A stretch of 64,000 nt of DNA from an uncultured Lachnospiraceae bacterium (lineage in GTDB: Bacteria > Bacillota > Clostridia > Lachnospirales > Lachnospiraceae), in assembly GCA_947626985.1 (NCBI GenBank), contig CANQUG010000001.1, forward strand, positions 1-64,000, written 5' to 3'. Positions within the stretch are counted from its first letter, which is position 1. Every line of letters begins with the position of its first letter. The notes beneath the pieces were generated by a model, which worked only from the letters and a program-made list of their open reading frames with translations, did no database searches and was not told where the DNA came from. Both the position numbers and the translations under genes were made by a program. Below, in pieces: positions 1 through 8,786 of this stretch.

Positions 1-1
1 G

Positions 2-106
2 GGAATGATGGAGAATATTCAGGACGCCGAGGAGAACGCGGAGCGCCTTTGGGACAGGCTTACGGAGGAGTTGCATAGAGAGCATGGGCGCCGGAGGATG
101 AAGTGA
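2..106 (+). CDS. C-terminal end of an unidentified protein (partial, runs off the left edge)
   Basis: An open frame enters from the window edge and ends at TGA 104-106, giving 34 residues that are acidic and then basic (it reads ...DAEENAERLWDRL..., ending RRRMK). The composition fits a helical C-terminus. The stop lies only 24 bases before the GH13 start, so the two genes are probably co-transcribed. No family can be recognised from so short a piece; that it is coding at all rests on frame, spacing and composition. Confidence 0.4.
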   Translation, partial: GMMENIQDAEENAERLWDRLTEELHREHGRRRMK

Positions 107-130
107 GCGGCGTGAAGATTGGAGAGCGTC

Positions 131-1801
131 ATGAAGCAGTTTGATTTTCGCAGAATGTGTTTTTATCAGATATGGATCCGCAGCTTCTGCGACGGAAACG
201 GGGACGGGATCGGAGATCTGTACGGTGTTTATGAGAAACTGGAGTATATTCAGTCTCTGGGTGTGGACGGCATCTGGTTCAGCCCCATCTACCCTTCTCC
301 CAATGCGGATTACGGCTACGATATTTCCAACTACAGGGATATCCATCCGGATTACGGAACGCTGGAGCAGTTTCAGAAGGTCCTTCACCGGGCTCATGAG
401 CTGGACCTGAAGGTCATTCTGGATCTGGTGATCAACCATACCTCGGATGAGCATCCATGGTTTCTGGAGAGCCGCAAGGGGAAGGATAATCCCTACAGCG
501 ATTATTATATCTGGCGGGATCCCAGGCGGGGACGGAGGGGAAAACGGCCGCCCAATAACTGGTTCAGTCAGTTCGAGGGCCTTGCCTGGGAGTACTGTGA
601 GCAGCGGGGACAGTATTATCTTCACGTTTTTGCCAGGAAACAGCCGGATCTGAACATGGATAATCCCAGGGTGCGGGAGGAAGTGAAGGGAATCATGCGG
701 TTCTGGCTGGATATGGGTGTGGACGGATTTCGGGAGGATGTGATCACCTATATTTCCAAGCATGAAAAGCTGCCCGACGGGATTCCCTTTCTGCCTGCCA
801 TCAACGGGCTGCCCTACTATAAGGACGGGCCGAATCTCATGCGTTATCTGCGGGAATTCCGGGAGGTAGCCAGGGAGTACGGCGCGGTGCAGATCGGCGA
901 GGCGCCCATGACGCCGGTAAAAGCGGCGCTCCGGTATCTCACAGGGAAGGACCGGGTGCTGGATCTGATGATTCAGTTCGATACCATGATGGCGGACTGC
1001 TTTCTGACGGAGTATGTTCATCATGCGTTCAGTCTGAGGAAGCTGAAGCGCGCCTTTTCCCGCTGGCAGTATTCTCTGGAGGGAAAGGCGTGGAACGCTT
1101 TGTACCTGGAGAATCACGATCATCCCCGGGTGATCAGCCGCTACGGGAGCGAAAAATTCTGGAGGGAATCCGGAACCATGCTGGCCGCCTGTTATCTGTT
1201 TCAGTGCGGAACGCCCTTTATCTATCAGGGGCAGGAGATCGGCATGACAAATATCAGGCTGGCCTCCATCGATCAGTATCAGGATGTGGCCTCCATTCAT
1301 GCCTATCACAGATATTACACCCACGAATCTCCGGAAAAGCGCCTGCGCCGGATCTATGTATCCTCCAGAGATTCCGCCCGCACCCCCATGCAGTGGAGCG
1401 GAGAAAAAAATGCGGGGTTTTCTCCTGAGAAGCCCTGGTTTTACGTGAATCCCAATTACAGGAGGATTAATGTGGAGCGGGAGGAAGGGGATCCGGACAG
1501 CATTCTGAACTTTTACCGCCGGTGCCTGGCCCTGCGAAAAAGCAGCGATACCCTTCTCCGGGGGACTTACCGGGAATACTGCCGGTATCACAGACGGCTT
1601 TATATGTATGAACGGAGCTGGAAGGGAGAGCGTATTCTGATCGTGTGTTCCTTTTCGGAGAAGAGACAGAAATACAGACTGCCCGGGGAATTTGAGGAGG
1701 AAACGGCGGAGCTGCTGCTGGACAATTACCCGGAAAAGGGAGAGCGGAGAGAACTGCGTCCTTACGAGGTCCGGGTGTATCGCCGAAACGGCGGGGCCTG
1801 A
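131..1801 (+). CDS. GH13 alpha-glucosidase, oligo-1,6-glucosidase type
   Basis: A cytoplasmic glycoside hydrolase of family 13 that should release glucose from the non-reducing end of short alpha-glucosides such as isomaltose-type oligosaccharides. The N-terminus reads YQIWIRSFCDGNGDGIGDL, the usual opening of the oligo-1,6-glucosidase/trehalulose-type subfamily. The catalytic triad is visible: nucleophile D203 in GFREDVI, acid/base E257 in QIGEAP and transition-state Asp D330 in ENHDHPR. Length (556 residues) is normal. ATG 131 is preferred over the upstream in-frame TTG at 119 because GGAGAG lies just before it. There is no signal peptide, so the substrate must be imported. The exact bond specificity cannot be fixed from sequence; sucrose isomerases and trehalose-6-phosphate hydrolases share this fold, but the length and motifs fit alpha-glucosidase best. 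Confidence 0.88.
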   Translation: MKQFDFRRMCFYQIWIRSFCDGNGDGIGDLYGVYEKLEYIQSLGVDGIWFSPIYPSPNADYGYDISNYRDIHPDYGTLEQFQKVLHRAHELDLKVILDLVINHTSDEHPWFLESRKGKDNPYSDYYIWRDPRRGRRGKRPPNNWFSQFEGLAWEYCEQRGQYYLHVFARKQPDLNMDNPRVREEVKGIMRFWLDMGVDGFREDVITYISKHEKLPDGIPFLPAINGLPYYKDGPNLMRYLREFREVAREYGAVQIGEAPMTPVKAALRYLTGKDRVLDLMIQFDTMMADCFLTEYVHHAFSLRKLKRAFSRWQYSLEGKAWNALYLENHDHPRVISRYGSEKFWRESGTMLAACYLFQCGTPFIYQGQEIGMTNIRLASIDQYQDVASIHAYHRYYTHESPEKRLRRIYVSSRDSARTPMQWSGEKNAGFSPEKPWFYVNPNYRRINVEREEGDPDSILNFYRRCLALRKSSDTLLRGTYREYCRYHRRLYMYERSWKGERILIVCSFSEKRQKYRLPGEFEEETAELLLDNYPEKGERRELRPYEVRVYRRNGGA

Positions 1802-1967
1802 GGTTCCGGGTGCGTAAGGAAAGAGGAAAAAGGAGGGTATCGTCGGTTTGGGAATGACGATACTCTCCTTTTTGGCGCGTCCGGCGGAGAATGCGGGGAA
1901 ATTAAGGGATAAACGGCTTCTGGAATTTCTGTCGCTTTCAATACTCCCGCCGTTTTTGTCAGAAGGC

Positions 1968-3194
1968 TCAGATGATATTGGACGGAATCCGGCAGTTGTT
2001 TTCATCGATCGGGAAAGGCGAATCCGCCATACATATTACGCCGCCTTTACCGATTTTTTTTCCGGTATTGGCCAGAGCGGCAAAGACCTTTACCGTTCGC
2101 GGATCGGGAGAAGTTCCTTTTTTGATCTCCAGAGGATGAAGGGTATCGTCTTTTTCAATGATCAGATTGATTTCTTTCTGATTCCTGTCCCGGTAAAAGC
2201 TGAGATCCGCATTTTCTTTTCCGTAGGTATAGTTTCTTATGAGTTCTCCGACCACGTAATTTTCATAGTAATGTCCTGAGGCGGCGCCGTTCATCAGGAC
2301 ATCGCGGCCTGTCCAGGAGGACAGATAGGCGCAGAGTCCTGTGTCGCAGAAATACAGCTTCGGCGTTTTTATGAGCCGCTTTAATACATTGTTCGAATAT
2401 GGCTCCAGCAGCCGGATAATCCCCATGGATTGAAGAATTTTTATCCATTCTTTTGCGGTTACGCCGGAAACTCCGGCGGAAACAGCGAGGTCGTTATAAT
2501 TTAAAAGCTGACCGCAAAAAGCGGCGCAGGCCCTCAGGAATTTACGGAATCCTTCGGTATCTGTGATTCCGTTGTCATCCACGGCGTCTCTCATCAGATA
2601 AGTTTCGACGTATGAATTAAAATATTCCCGCAGCTGTTCTTCGTTGAGCGGCTGCACATCCGGCAGGCCGCCGCGCCAGATATGCTCAAAAACGGTCAGG
2701 ATGTCATTCTTCGGAAACAGCGTGCTCCTCTGGTAAAGCGCGTCAAAAGAGAAATCCAGATCGGACTCAGGGCGGATGCCGAGCAGTTCTCTCTGCGAAA
2801 GACTGTACATTTTTAATATGCAGATACGTCCGGCAAGAGAATCCCCGGCCTGCCGCATCAGCTTTTTGCTCTGGGAACCGGTGAGCCAGAACAGGCCGCG
2901 CTCATCGGTCTGGTCACAGATGATTTTGATCGTTTCAAAAAGCTCCGGAGCCTTTTGCGCTTCGTCGATCAAAATCGGGGGTTTAAATATCTGGAAAAAG
3001 AGTCTTGGGTCGCTTTTGGCGAGAGCTCTGATCTGCTGGTCGTCCATTGTGACGCACCGGCGTCCCTGCCGGTCGGCCAGACGGCGCAGCATTGTGGATT
3101 TGCCCACCTGACGCGCGCCTGTGATCATAACGGCTTTAAAGACGCTGTTCATACTCAGAAACTTTCGTTCCAGTTCTCTTTCTATATATTTCAT
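1968..3194 (-). CDS. AAA ATPase with DUF4143 domain
   Basis: A stand-alone P-loop ATPase of the AAA_14/DUF4143 family, whose cellular job is not established. The N-terminal AAA domain has Walker A GARQVGKST near residue 28 and a Walker B-like ILIDEAQKAPELFE segment. The C-terminal half carries the DUF4143 region with the nuclease-like EINLIIEKDDTLHPLEIKKG stretch. I place the start at ATG 3194 rather than 3224 because GAGG (3207-3204) sits nine bases before it and the longer form would begin inside the transcribed leader. It is a single-gene unit with its own strong promoter. Paralogue-rich in gut Clostridia and Bacteroidetes; often grouped with accessory or defence genes, but that is only a family tendency. 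Confidence 0.8.
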   Translation of the reverse strand: MKYIERELERKFLSMNSVFKAVMITGARQVGKSTMLRRLADRQGRRCVTMDDQQIRALAKSDPRLFFQIFKPPILIDEAQKAPELFETIKIICDQTDERGLFWLTGSQSKKLMRQAGDSLAGRICILKMYSLSQRELLGIRPESDLDFSFDALYQRSTLFPKNDILTVFEHIWRGGLPDVQPLNEEQLREYFNSYVETYLMRDAVDDNGITDTEGFRKFLRACAAFCGQLLNYNDLAVSAGVSGVTAKEWIKILQSMGIIRLLEPYSNNVLKRLIKTPKLYFCDTGLCAYLSSWTGRDVLMNGAASGHYYENYVVGELIRNYTYGKENADLSFYRDRNQKEINLIIEKDDTLHPLEIKKGTSPDPRTVKVFAALANTGKKIGKGGVICMADSPFPIDENNCRIPSNII

Positions 3195-3214
3195 ACGCAA
3201 AAACCTCGACAAAA

Positions 3215-3228
3215 TAAAGTACACTTTA
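3215..3228. promoter_or_regulatory. Palindromic operator candidate over the ATPase transcription start
   Basis: TAAAGT-AC-ACTTTA is a 6+6 perfect inverted repeat that overlaps the end of the -10 box and the expected start site, the position where a repressor would block transcription. The binding protein is unknown. Confidence 0.4.
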
Positions 3229-3256
3229 TATTAGCCTATATTTGGGGCTCTGTCAA
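3228..3256 (-). promoter_or_regulatory. Sigma-A promoter of the DUF4143 ATPase gene
   Basis: On the minus strand TTGACA (3256-3251) is followed by exactly 17 bases and TAATAT (3233-3228), an almost perfect vegetative promoter pointing into the ATPase gene. Transcription should begin near 3221. Confidence 0.75.
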
Positions 3257-3364
3257 GTATCCGAGATGGAGGCTTTTTGTCTGTACCGGAGGTTTTTCGT
3301 CTGCATCAAAGGGTTCTCCGGTAATCAGGGAGGATTTCGGTGTTCGTTCTGCCAATGGTACCTT

Positions 3365-4222
3365 TCAGGATCCGTCCTGCGGATGAAGGTTGCGGTACTG
3401 CATGGGAGTCATGCCCTGATGCCGCCGGAAAGCGCCGCAAAACACGCTTTCTGAGGAGAAACCTGTGGAAAAGCAGATATCCTTCACCGTGAGATTGGAA
3501 TTTTTCAGAAGATACCTGGCGGTGGCAATACGGATATTTACAAGATACTCATGGGGCGTGAAGCCGGTTTCCTTCTTAAAAACACGGATGAAATGGTAAA
3601 GGCTCATATTGGCTCTGGCGGCAAGCTCCTTCACCTGAATATTTTCGGAAAAATGCTCCGAGATATAGGAGGTAATCTCCTCCGCCATGGCAGTATAATC
3701 CGTGTCGCGGGCTGTGGAGGGGGTGTAGAGCAGAAACTCGGTCAGAATATCCGTGAGATACCTGGACATCAGGGGTTCCCGAACGGGAGCCCCTTTATAA
3801 AACACGTCCAGAATCGCTTCCAGTTTTCTGACCACCGGATATTCGTCGGGAAGGGAGAAAACGTTGCCGAGGCGGGAAACGATGCTGTTGTAATAAGCTT
3901 CCGCTGTGACTCCGTCGAAATGGCACCATATGCATTCCCAGCCGGAGGTACTGCAGTAAGAGTGCAATTTATAGCAATTCAGAAGTACAAAGCTTCCTGC
4001 TCTGACGTTCTGGATACGGTCGCTGAAGGCGACGGTCAGCTCCCCCTTCTGTATGTACATCAGAAGATAGCTGTCAAAGGATTCCCTGGTCAGGCGGTAT
4101 CCGGGAAGATAGGTAAAAGCTCCGCACTGCAGAGGATACAGAAACATTTCCATCGCCTGCCGGCTGGGTGTATAAATAAAATAATCAGACTGCTCCGCTA
4201 CAAATTTCTCTACAGATTTCAT
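3365..4222 (-). CDS. AraC family transcriptional regulator
   Basis: A 285-residue AraC/XylS regulator. The N-terminal half is a cupin-like sensor region (YLLMYIQKGELTVAF...AGSFVLLNCYKLHSY). The C-terminal ~100 residues carry two helix-turn-helix motifs, seen as IQVKELAARANMSLYHFIRVF and LTVKDICFSTGFSSESVFCGAF, ending in the family signature GMTPMQYR. The start is supported by GAGG 9 bases upstream. It is transcribed divergently from the GH2 gene across a 270-base gap with tandem repeats, so it most likely activates that gene in response to a sugar. Ligand unknown. Confidence 0.9.
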   Translation of the reverse strand: MKSVEKFVAEQSDYFIYTPSRQAMEMFLYPLQCGAFTYLPGYRLTRESFDSYLLMYIQKGELTVAFSDRIQNVRAGSFVLLNCYKLHSYCSTSGWECIWCHFDGVTAEAYYNSIVSRLGNVFSLPDEYPVVRKLEAILDVFYKGAPVREPLMSRYLTDILTEFLLYTPSTARDTDYTAMAEEITSYISEHFSENIQVKELAARANMSLYHFIRVFKKETGFTPHEYLVNIRIATARYLLKNSNLTVKDICFSTGFSSESVFCGAFRRHQGMTPMQYRNLHPQDGS

Positions 4223-4352
4223 CTTTCTTTCCTCAATTCTCTTTTTCTAATCATATACGGAAAAGCTCCATATTACAATAGCAAAAAATATGAATACATT
4301 AGCAAATAAGAACAATGATTATTGTCAGAATATATAGTATTCTTCTATTATA

Positions 4353-4388
4353 ATGTACAGATATATGTACTGATATAATATACTGATT
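4353..4388. repeat. Three 12-bp tandem repeats in the AraC-GH2 intergenic region
   Basis: Units ATGTACAGATAT, ATGTACTGATAT and AATATACTGATT lie head to tail in the gap between the divergent AraC and GH2 genes. Two TATAAT boxes (4349-4354, 4374-4379) overlap them and neither has a good -35 box, as expected for an activator-dependent promoter. AraC proteins often bind direct repeats, so this is a plausible binding array; a short ACAAT/ATTGT inverted repeat lies just upstream, near 4310-4325. Confidence 0.4.
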
Positions 4389-4492
4389 TGCGGGAAAACC
4401 GATGTGAAGATTCTCCCATTCCGGAGGCGGGAAATAGAAATGGGTGAATCATTAGATCTGGAAATATAAGCGACAGGAAAGGAGTGACGTAT

Positions 4493-7246
4493 ATGGAGTA
4501 TACACTGCAGGAAATCTGGGATGTATCCCTCAATGACGGGACGACGGGAAAGGCGGAGCTTCCGGGAACCCTGGATGAGAACAAAATCGGTCACAGAGAC
4601 AGGGCAGCGGGGAGCTGGCATCCGGATGTATCTTTAGGCAATGGGAAGGATGTGGATCCGGATGCTCCTATTGCCACACGATTTACGAGAAAATATACTT
4701 TTGAAGGCCAGGCCTGCTTTAAACGGAGGATTTCCTTTATCCCTCCGGCAGGGAAAAGAGTGTTTCTGGAGGCGGAGAGAGCGAGACATCTGAGACTCCT
4801 GATCGACGGCAAAGAGATTCTGCCTGCGGAGCCGCCGTCTGTCAGCAGCCCTTACGTATTTGAAATCACGGGACTTCTCAACGGAGACAATATACTGGAG
4901 CTGCTTTCTGACAACAGCTATCCGGGATGGCCCCATGACGCAATTGTCTTTTCTTCCGCGGCGACGGATGAAACTCAGACAAACTGGAACGGAGTTCTGG
5001 GGTATCTGCGGCTGCGGGTGGAGGAACCGGTTTTTCTCTCGTCTGTCCGGGTTTATCCCAGGAAGAATTTCCTCTGCGTCCATGTGGAAATTTCAGCGGA
5101 CAAATCCTGGCAGGGCCGGCTTCGGCTGGAGTCGGAGGCGCTGCGGGAGCTGGTCTGCATGGAGGTTTCCGTGCCGGAGGGCATCACAGAATTAAAGATA
5201 GAAAATCTTCTGATGATACAGGATGTACGTCGCTGGGATGAATATGAGGGAAATCTTTATGAGCTGAGCGCCGGTCTGGACGGACTGGAGACAAAGAAAG
5301 CGGTTTTTGGAGTTCGGGATTTCGGGGACAACGGAAAAGGCAGACTGGCTTTGAACGGGCGTACCATTTTTATAAGAAGTGAGGCAAACTGCGGAGAGTT
5401 TCCGGAGACCGGACATCCTCCCATGACTGTGGATGAGCGGATGGATATTCTGAACACTTACAAATCCTATGGGATCAACTGTATGAGGTTTCATTCCCAC
5501 TGTCCGCCGGAAGCAGCTTTTTCTGCGGCAGACCGGCTGGGAATGCTGATGCAGCCGGAGCTGTCTCACTGGAATCCTAAAAACGCTCTGGAACAGGAGG
5601 ACAGCTTTGCCTATTATCAGGCAGAGATGAGGCAGATCATAAGAACTCTGGCCAATCATCCGTCCTTCGTCATGCTGACCTGGGGAAATGAACTCTGGAC
5701 CGGAAAGCTGGGCCGCCGGCGGATGAGCGATATGATCCGGCAGGCCCATGAGACAGATGACACGCGTCTGTACGCCAATGGTTCCAATGTATTTTATGGA
5801 ACGGAGGGCTGTGATGAGGACAGCGATTTTTATACTTCTCAGAAGTATTATGAGAAGCCTCTGCGGGGAACCTTTGCAGGCATGCCGGAAATGGAGACGT
5901 CCGGGGATGGAGAGACGGCTCCGGTACAGGACTTTTCCGGAAACATCACTGCCAGGATCGAAGGCTATATCAACAATCAGTATCCCGATGCCAGAACCAG
6001 CTATGATGCTTCCATGAAAGCGCTGCGGGAGACTTATAAAAAGCCGGTGATCAGCTTTGAAGTCGGTCAGTTCGAGGTGCTGCCCTGCTTTAAGGAGCTT
6101 GAGGAGTTTCATGGAATCTCTGATCCGGCGAATCTGCGCCTGATCCGGGATAAGGCGGAGCAGCAGGGCCTTCTGGAAATATGGGACTGCTATGTGGAGG
6201 CCTCCGGCGAACTGTCCAGAATCGGTTACCGGGAGGAGATCGAAGCGGCCATGAGGACCAGGGAGCTCTCAGGCATTTCCCTTCTGGGGCTGCAGGACTT
6301 TCCCGGGCAGGGAACTGCGCTGGTAGGCATGCTGAATTCTCATCTGAAACCGAAACCCTATGATTTTGCCAGGCCGGAGGCCTTCCGGGCTTTTTTCCGG
6401 GATGCTCTGCCGCTGGTTTTGCTGGAAAAATATACCTATGAGTCCGGCGAGATGCTGCAGGCTGATGTGATGATTGCCAACTTTGGAAAAAAGGATCTTT
6501 GGGGCGGGCTTTGTTATGAATTGAAAGGCGGCGGTTTCTCTGCTGCCGGAGTTCTGGAAAATGTATATGCTCCGAAAGGGGAGCATACCATGGCGGGAAC
6601 TCTCAGGATTCCGCTGACGGCGGAGAAACCCTCCAGGCTGGAGCTGACAGTGTCTCTGGATGGGACGGTCAATCAGTATCCTGTCTGGGTTTATCCTCCT
6701 GTTAAGCCGGTCTGTCCTCCAAAGGTATGGGAGACGAGGGTGCTGGATGAGCAGGCGAAGAATGTCCTTGCGGAGGGCGGGATTGTTTATCTGTCTCCGG
6801 AGTCAGAAAAGGAACATCTTCCATCCTCCATTCAGGCCCAGTTTACCACAGATTTCTGGTCGGTGGGTACGTTTCGTTCTCAGGAAGGAGCAATGGGTCA
6901 GCTCATCGATTCGGAGCATCCGGTTTTTGCAGAATTTCCCACGGAATTTCATACTAACTGGCAGTGGTGGCCTATGGCCTCTCAGCGGGCGATCATTCTG
7001 CCATGGCCTGTGAAATCCATTATCACGGAGATGGACAGCTATGCATACATGCGTCCCATGACCCAGCTGCTGGAGTGCCGGTGCGGAAACGGCAGACTTC
7101 TTCTGTCCTCCATGGGACTCCAGGATCTGCAGAAATATCCGGAGGCACGGGCGCTGCTGCATTCCATTTACCGGTATCTTGATTCTGAAGCGTTTCAGCC
7201 GGAACAGGAGGTTCCGATTGAGGTTCTGGAAAAACTGGTAAAATAA
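4493..7246 (+). CDS. Glycoside hydrolase family 2 enzyme (beta-galactosidase/beta-glucuronidase superfamily)
   Basis: A 917-residue intracellular GH2 enzyme acting on beta-linked sugars. It has an N-terminal jelly-roll sugar-binding domain (to about residue 190), an immunoglobulin-like domain, then a TIM barrel opening with NGRTIFIRSEANCGEFPETG. Acid/base E400 lies in LTWGNELW and the nucleophile candidate is E523 in ISFEVGQFE. About 350 further residues follow the barrel as beta-rich domains. ATG 4493 is chosen over GTG 4484 because AGGAG (4480-4484) gives 8-base spacing. The exact sugar specificity is unclear; the sequence is not a close LacZ match. The divergent AraC gene is the likely regulator, and the URO-D-family and oxidoreductase genes follow. 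Confidence 0.82.
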   Translation: MEYTLQEIWDVSLNDGTTGKAELPGTLDENKIGHRDRAAGSWHPDVSLGNGKDVDPDAPIATRFTRKYTFEGQACFKRRISFIPPAGKRVFLEAERARHLRLLIDGKEILPAEPPSVSSPYVFEITGLLNGDNILELLSDNSYPGWPHDAIVFSSAATDETQTNWNGVLGYLRLRVEEPVFLSSVRVYPRKNFLCVHVEISADKSWQGRLRLESEALRELVCMEVSVPEGITELKIENLLMIQDVRRWDEYEGNLYELSAGLDGLETKKAVFGVRDFGDNGKGRLALNGRTIFIRSEANCGEFPETGHPPMTVDERMDILNTYKSYGINCMRFHSHCPPEAAFSAADRLGMLMQPELSHWNPKNALEQEDSFAYYQAEMRQIIRTLANHPSFVMLTWGNELWTGKLGRRRMSDMIRQAHETDDTRLYANGSNVFYGTEGCDEDSDFYTSQKYYEKPLRGTFAGMPEMETSGDGETAPVQDFSGNITARIEGYINNQYPDARTSYDASMKALRETYKKPVISFEVGQFEVLPCFKELEEFHGISDPANLRLIRDKAEQQGLLEIWDCYVEASGELSRIGYREEIEAAMRTRELSGISLLGLQDFPGQGTALVGMLNSHLKPKPYDFARPEAFRAFFRDALPLVLLEKYTYESGEMLQADVMIANFGKKDLWGGLCYELKGGGFSAAGVLENVYAPKGEHTMAGTLRIPLTAEKPSRLELTVSLDGTVNQYPVWVYPPVKPVCPPKVWETRVLDEQAKNVLAEGGIVYLSPESEKEHLPSSIQAQFTTDFWSVGTFRSQEGAMGQLIDSEHPVFAEFPTEFHTNWQWWPMASQRAIILPWPVKSIITEMDSYAYMRPMTQLLECRCGNGRLLLSSMGLQDLQKYPEARALLHSIYRYLDSEAFQPEQEVPIEVLEKLVK

Positions 7247-7358
7247 AAGGAAGAAATATTCGAAAAAATATGCAGCACAGGAATATAATCCATCAAAAAT
7301 AAGAAGATGAATCATGTAATTGTGAGAGAAACGTTTGACTGAACAGGAAGGAGAATCT

Positions 7359-8621
7359 ATGACATCGAAGGAACGGGTCATTGCGGCTCTGAATCATCAG
7401 GAGCCGGATTATGTGCCCATGGATCTGGGAGGCTGCGGGCAGACCGGCATCAATGCCAGCACGCTGTATAAACTGAGGAAGGCTTACGGACTGGAGGAGC
7501 ATCCATTAAAGATTGTGGAGCCCATGCAGCTTCTGGGTGAAGTGGAGTGGGATCTGCTGGAAAAGATAAAGGGGGATGTGGTTCCTCTCTGGAATCGGGG
7601 AAATATGTTTGGAAATTCCAATGAAAATATAACCCGGCCATGGACAATGTCGGACGGAACGCCGGTGTATATGTCTGAGGATTTTGAATTTGATGTGGAT
7701 GAGAGAGGATATACTCTGGCGTATCCCTGCGGGGACCGCAGCGCGGCGCCCAGTCTGCAGATGCCCAGGGGAGGATTTTTCTTTGATAACATTGAGCGTT
7801 CCGAATATGATGAGGATAATCTGACGCCTCTGGAGGACTTTCGGGAGTCCTATCCGCTGAAGACGGAGGAGGACTGCCTCTTTTGGGAAAAACAGCTGAA
7901 GTATATCCGGGACAATTCGGATTATGCTGTTTTTGGCGTGTTCGGCGGTATGAGCATCGGTGATGCGGCGGAGGTGCCCGGACCGTTTATAAAGAAGCCT
8001 CATGGTATCCGGGGCGTGCAGGACTGGCTGATGGCCAATCTTATGTATCCGGAGTATGTGGAAGAGGTTTTCCGGTATGCGGCGGAGGTTGAGATCCGGA
8101 ATCTGGAGCTTTATCGTCAGGTGGTCGGGGACGGTATTCAGACCATCTGGCTTTCCGGCACAGATTTTGGGACTCAGAATGGCCCCATGTATTCTCTGGA
8201 TACGTTCCGGTCATTGTATAAGCCTTTTTATAAGAAGATCAATGACTGGATTCATGAGCATACGTCATGGAAAACCTGGTATCACACCTGCGGAGCTGTG
8301 TCTTCCTTTATGGAGGATTTTATCGAGATGGGCATGGATGTGGTAAATCCGGTGCAGCTTTCCGCAGCGGGAATGAATGGCCCTGAGCTGAAGCAGAAGT
8401 ACGGGAACCGTATTACTTTCTGGGGCGGCGGGGTGAATACCCAGCATACGCTTCCCTCCGGAACGCCTGCGCAGGTGTATCAGGAGGTGATGGATCGTCT
8501 GAAGCTGTTTTCGCCGGGCGGCGGATTTGTGTTTGCCACAATCCATAATGTGGTGGCAAATGTTCCGGTGGAGAATCTGGTGGCAATGTACCAGGCGGTG
8601 AATGATTTCCGGGGAATATGA
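7359..8621 (+). CDS. Uroporphyrinogen decarboxylase (URO-D) family protein
   Basis: A 420-residue member of the URO-D superfamily, which contains heme decarboxylases and also corrinoid-dependent methyltransferases of MtaA/CmuA type. It opens with MTSKERVIAALNHQEPDYVPMDLG, the typical start of the non-heme branch, and keeps the barrel segments WYHTCGAVSSFMEDFIEMGMDVVNPVQ and ITFWGGGVNTQHTLPSGTP. ATG 7359 has GGAAGGAG five bases upstream, better than the upstream TTG. It sits between GH2 and a sugar-type oxidoreductase with no heme genes nearby, so a role in carbohydrate or methyl-group metabolism is more likely than in porphyrin synthesis. That role is inference from context. Confidence 0.75.
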   Translation: MTSKERVIAALNHQEPDYVPMDLGGCGQTGINASTLYKLRKAYGLEEHPLKIVEPMQLLGEVEWDLLEKIKGDVVPLWNRGNMFGNSNENITRPWTMSDGTPVYMSEDFEFDVDERGYTLAYPCGDRSAAPSLQMPRGGFFFDNIERSEYDEDNLTPLEDFRESYPLKTEEDCLFWEKQLKYIRDNSDYAVFGVFGGMSIGDAAEVPGPFIKKPHGIRGVQDWLMANLMYPEYVEEVFRYAAEVEIRNLELYRQVVGDGIQTIWLSGTDFGTQNGPMYSLDTFRSLYKPFYKKINDWIHEHTSWKTWYHTCGAVSSFMEDFIEMGMDVVNPVQLSAAGMNGPELKQKYGNRITFWGGGVNTQHTLPSGTPAQVYQEVMDRLKLFSPGGGFVFATIHNVVANVPVENLVAMYQAVNDFRGI

Positions 8622-8714
8622 AATCTGTGAATGTCCATGAAGTTTTCATTTGTCATCAGAAGGGACGATTTGAAATATTCCCGGTTCCGGAAGTGAAATA
8701 TTGATAATTTGGGA

Positions 8715-8748
8715 AGGCCTGTTTATAATAAAGCTTATAAACAGGCCT
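8715..8748. repeat. 14-bp perfect inverted repeat after the URO-D-family gene
   Basis: AGGCCTGTTTATAA and its exact complement are separated by six bases (TAAAGC). The stem is terminator-sized but no T-run follows on either strand, so it could be a weak terminator, an RNA-processing site, or an operator for the oxidoreductase gene that begins 39 bases later. Confidence 0.6.
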
Positions 8749-8786
8749 GTTCTGTTGGAAGCTGATGAGAGAAGGAGAGGAAGCAG

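Noticed and set aside
1848-2279. 143-codon plus-strand frame overlapping the end of the DUF4143 gene
   Set aside because: It is antisense to the ATPase C-terminus for most of its length and shows no motif.
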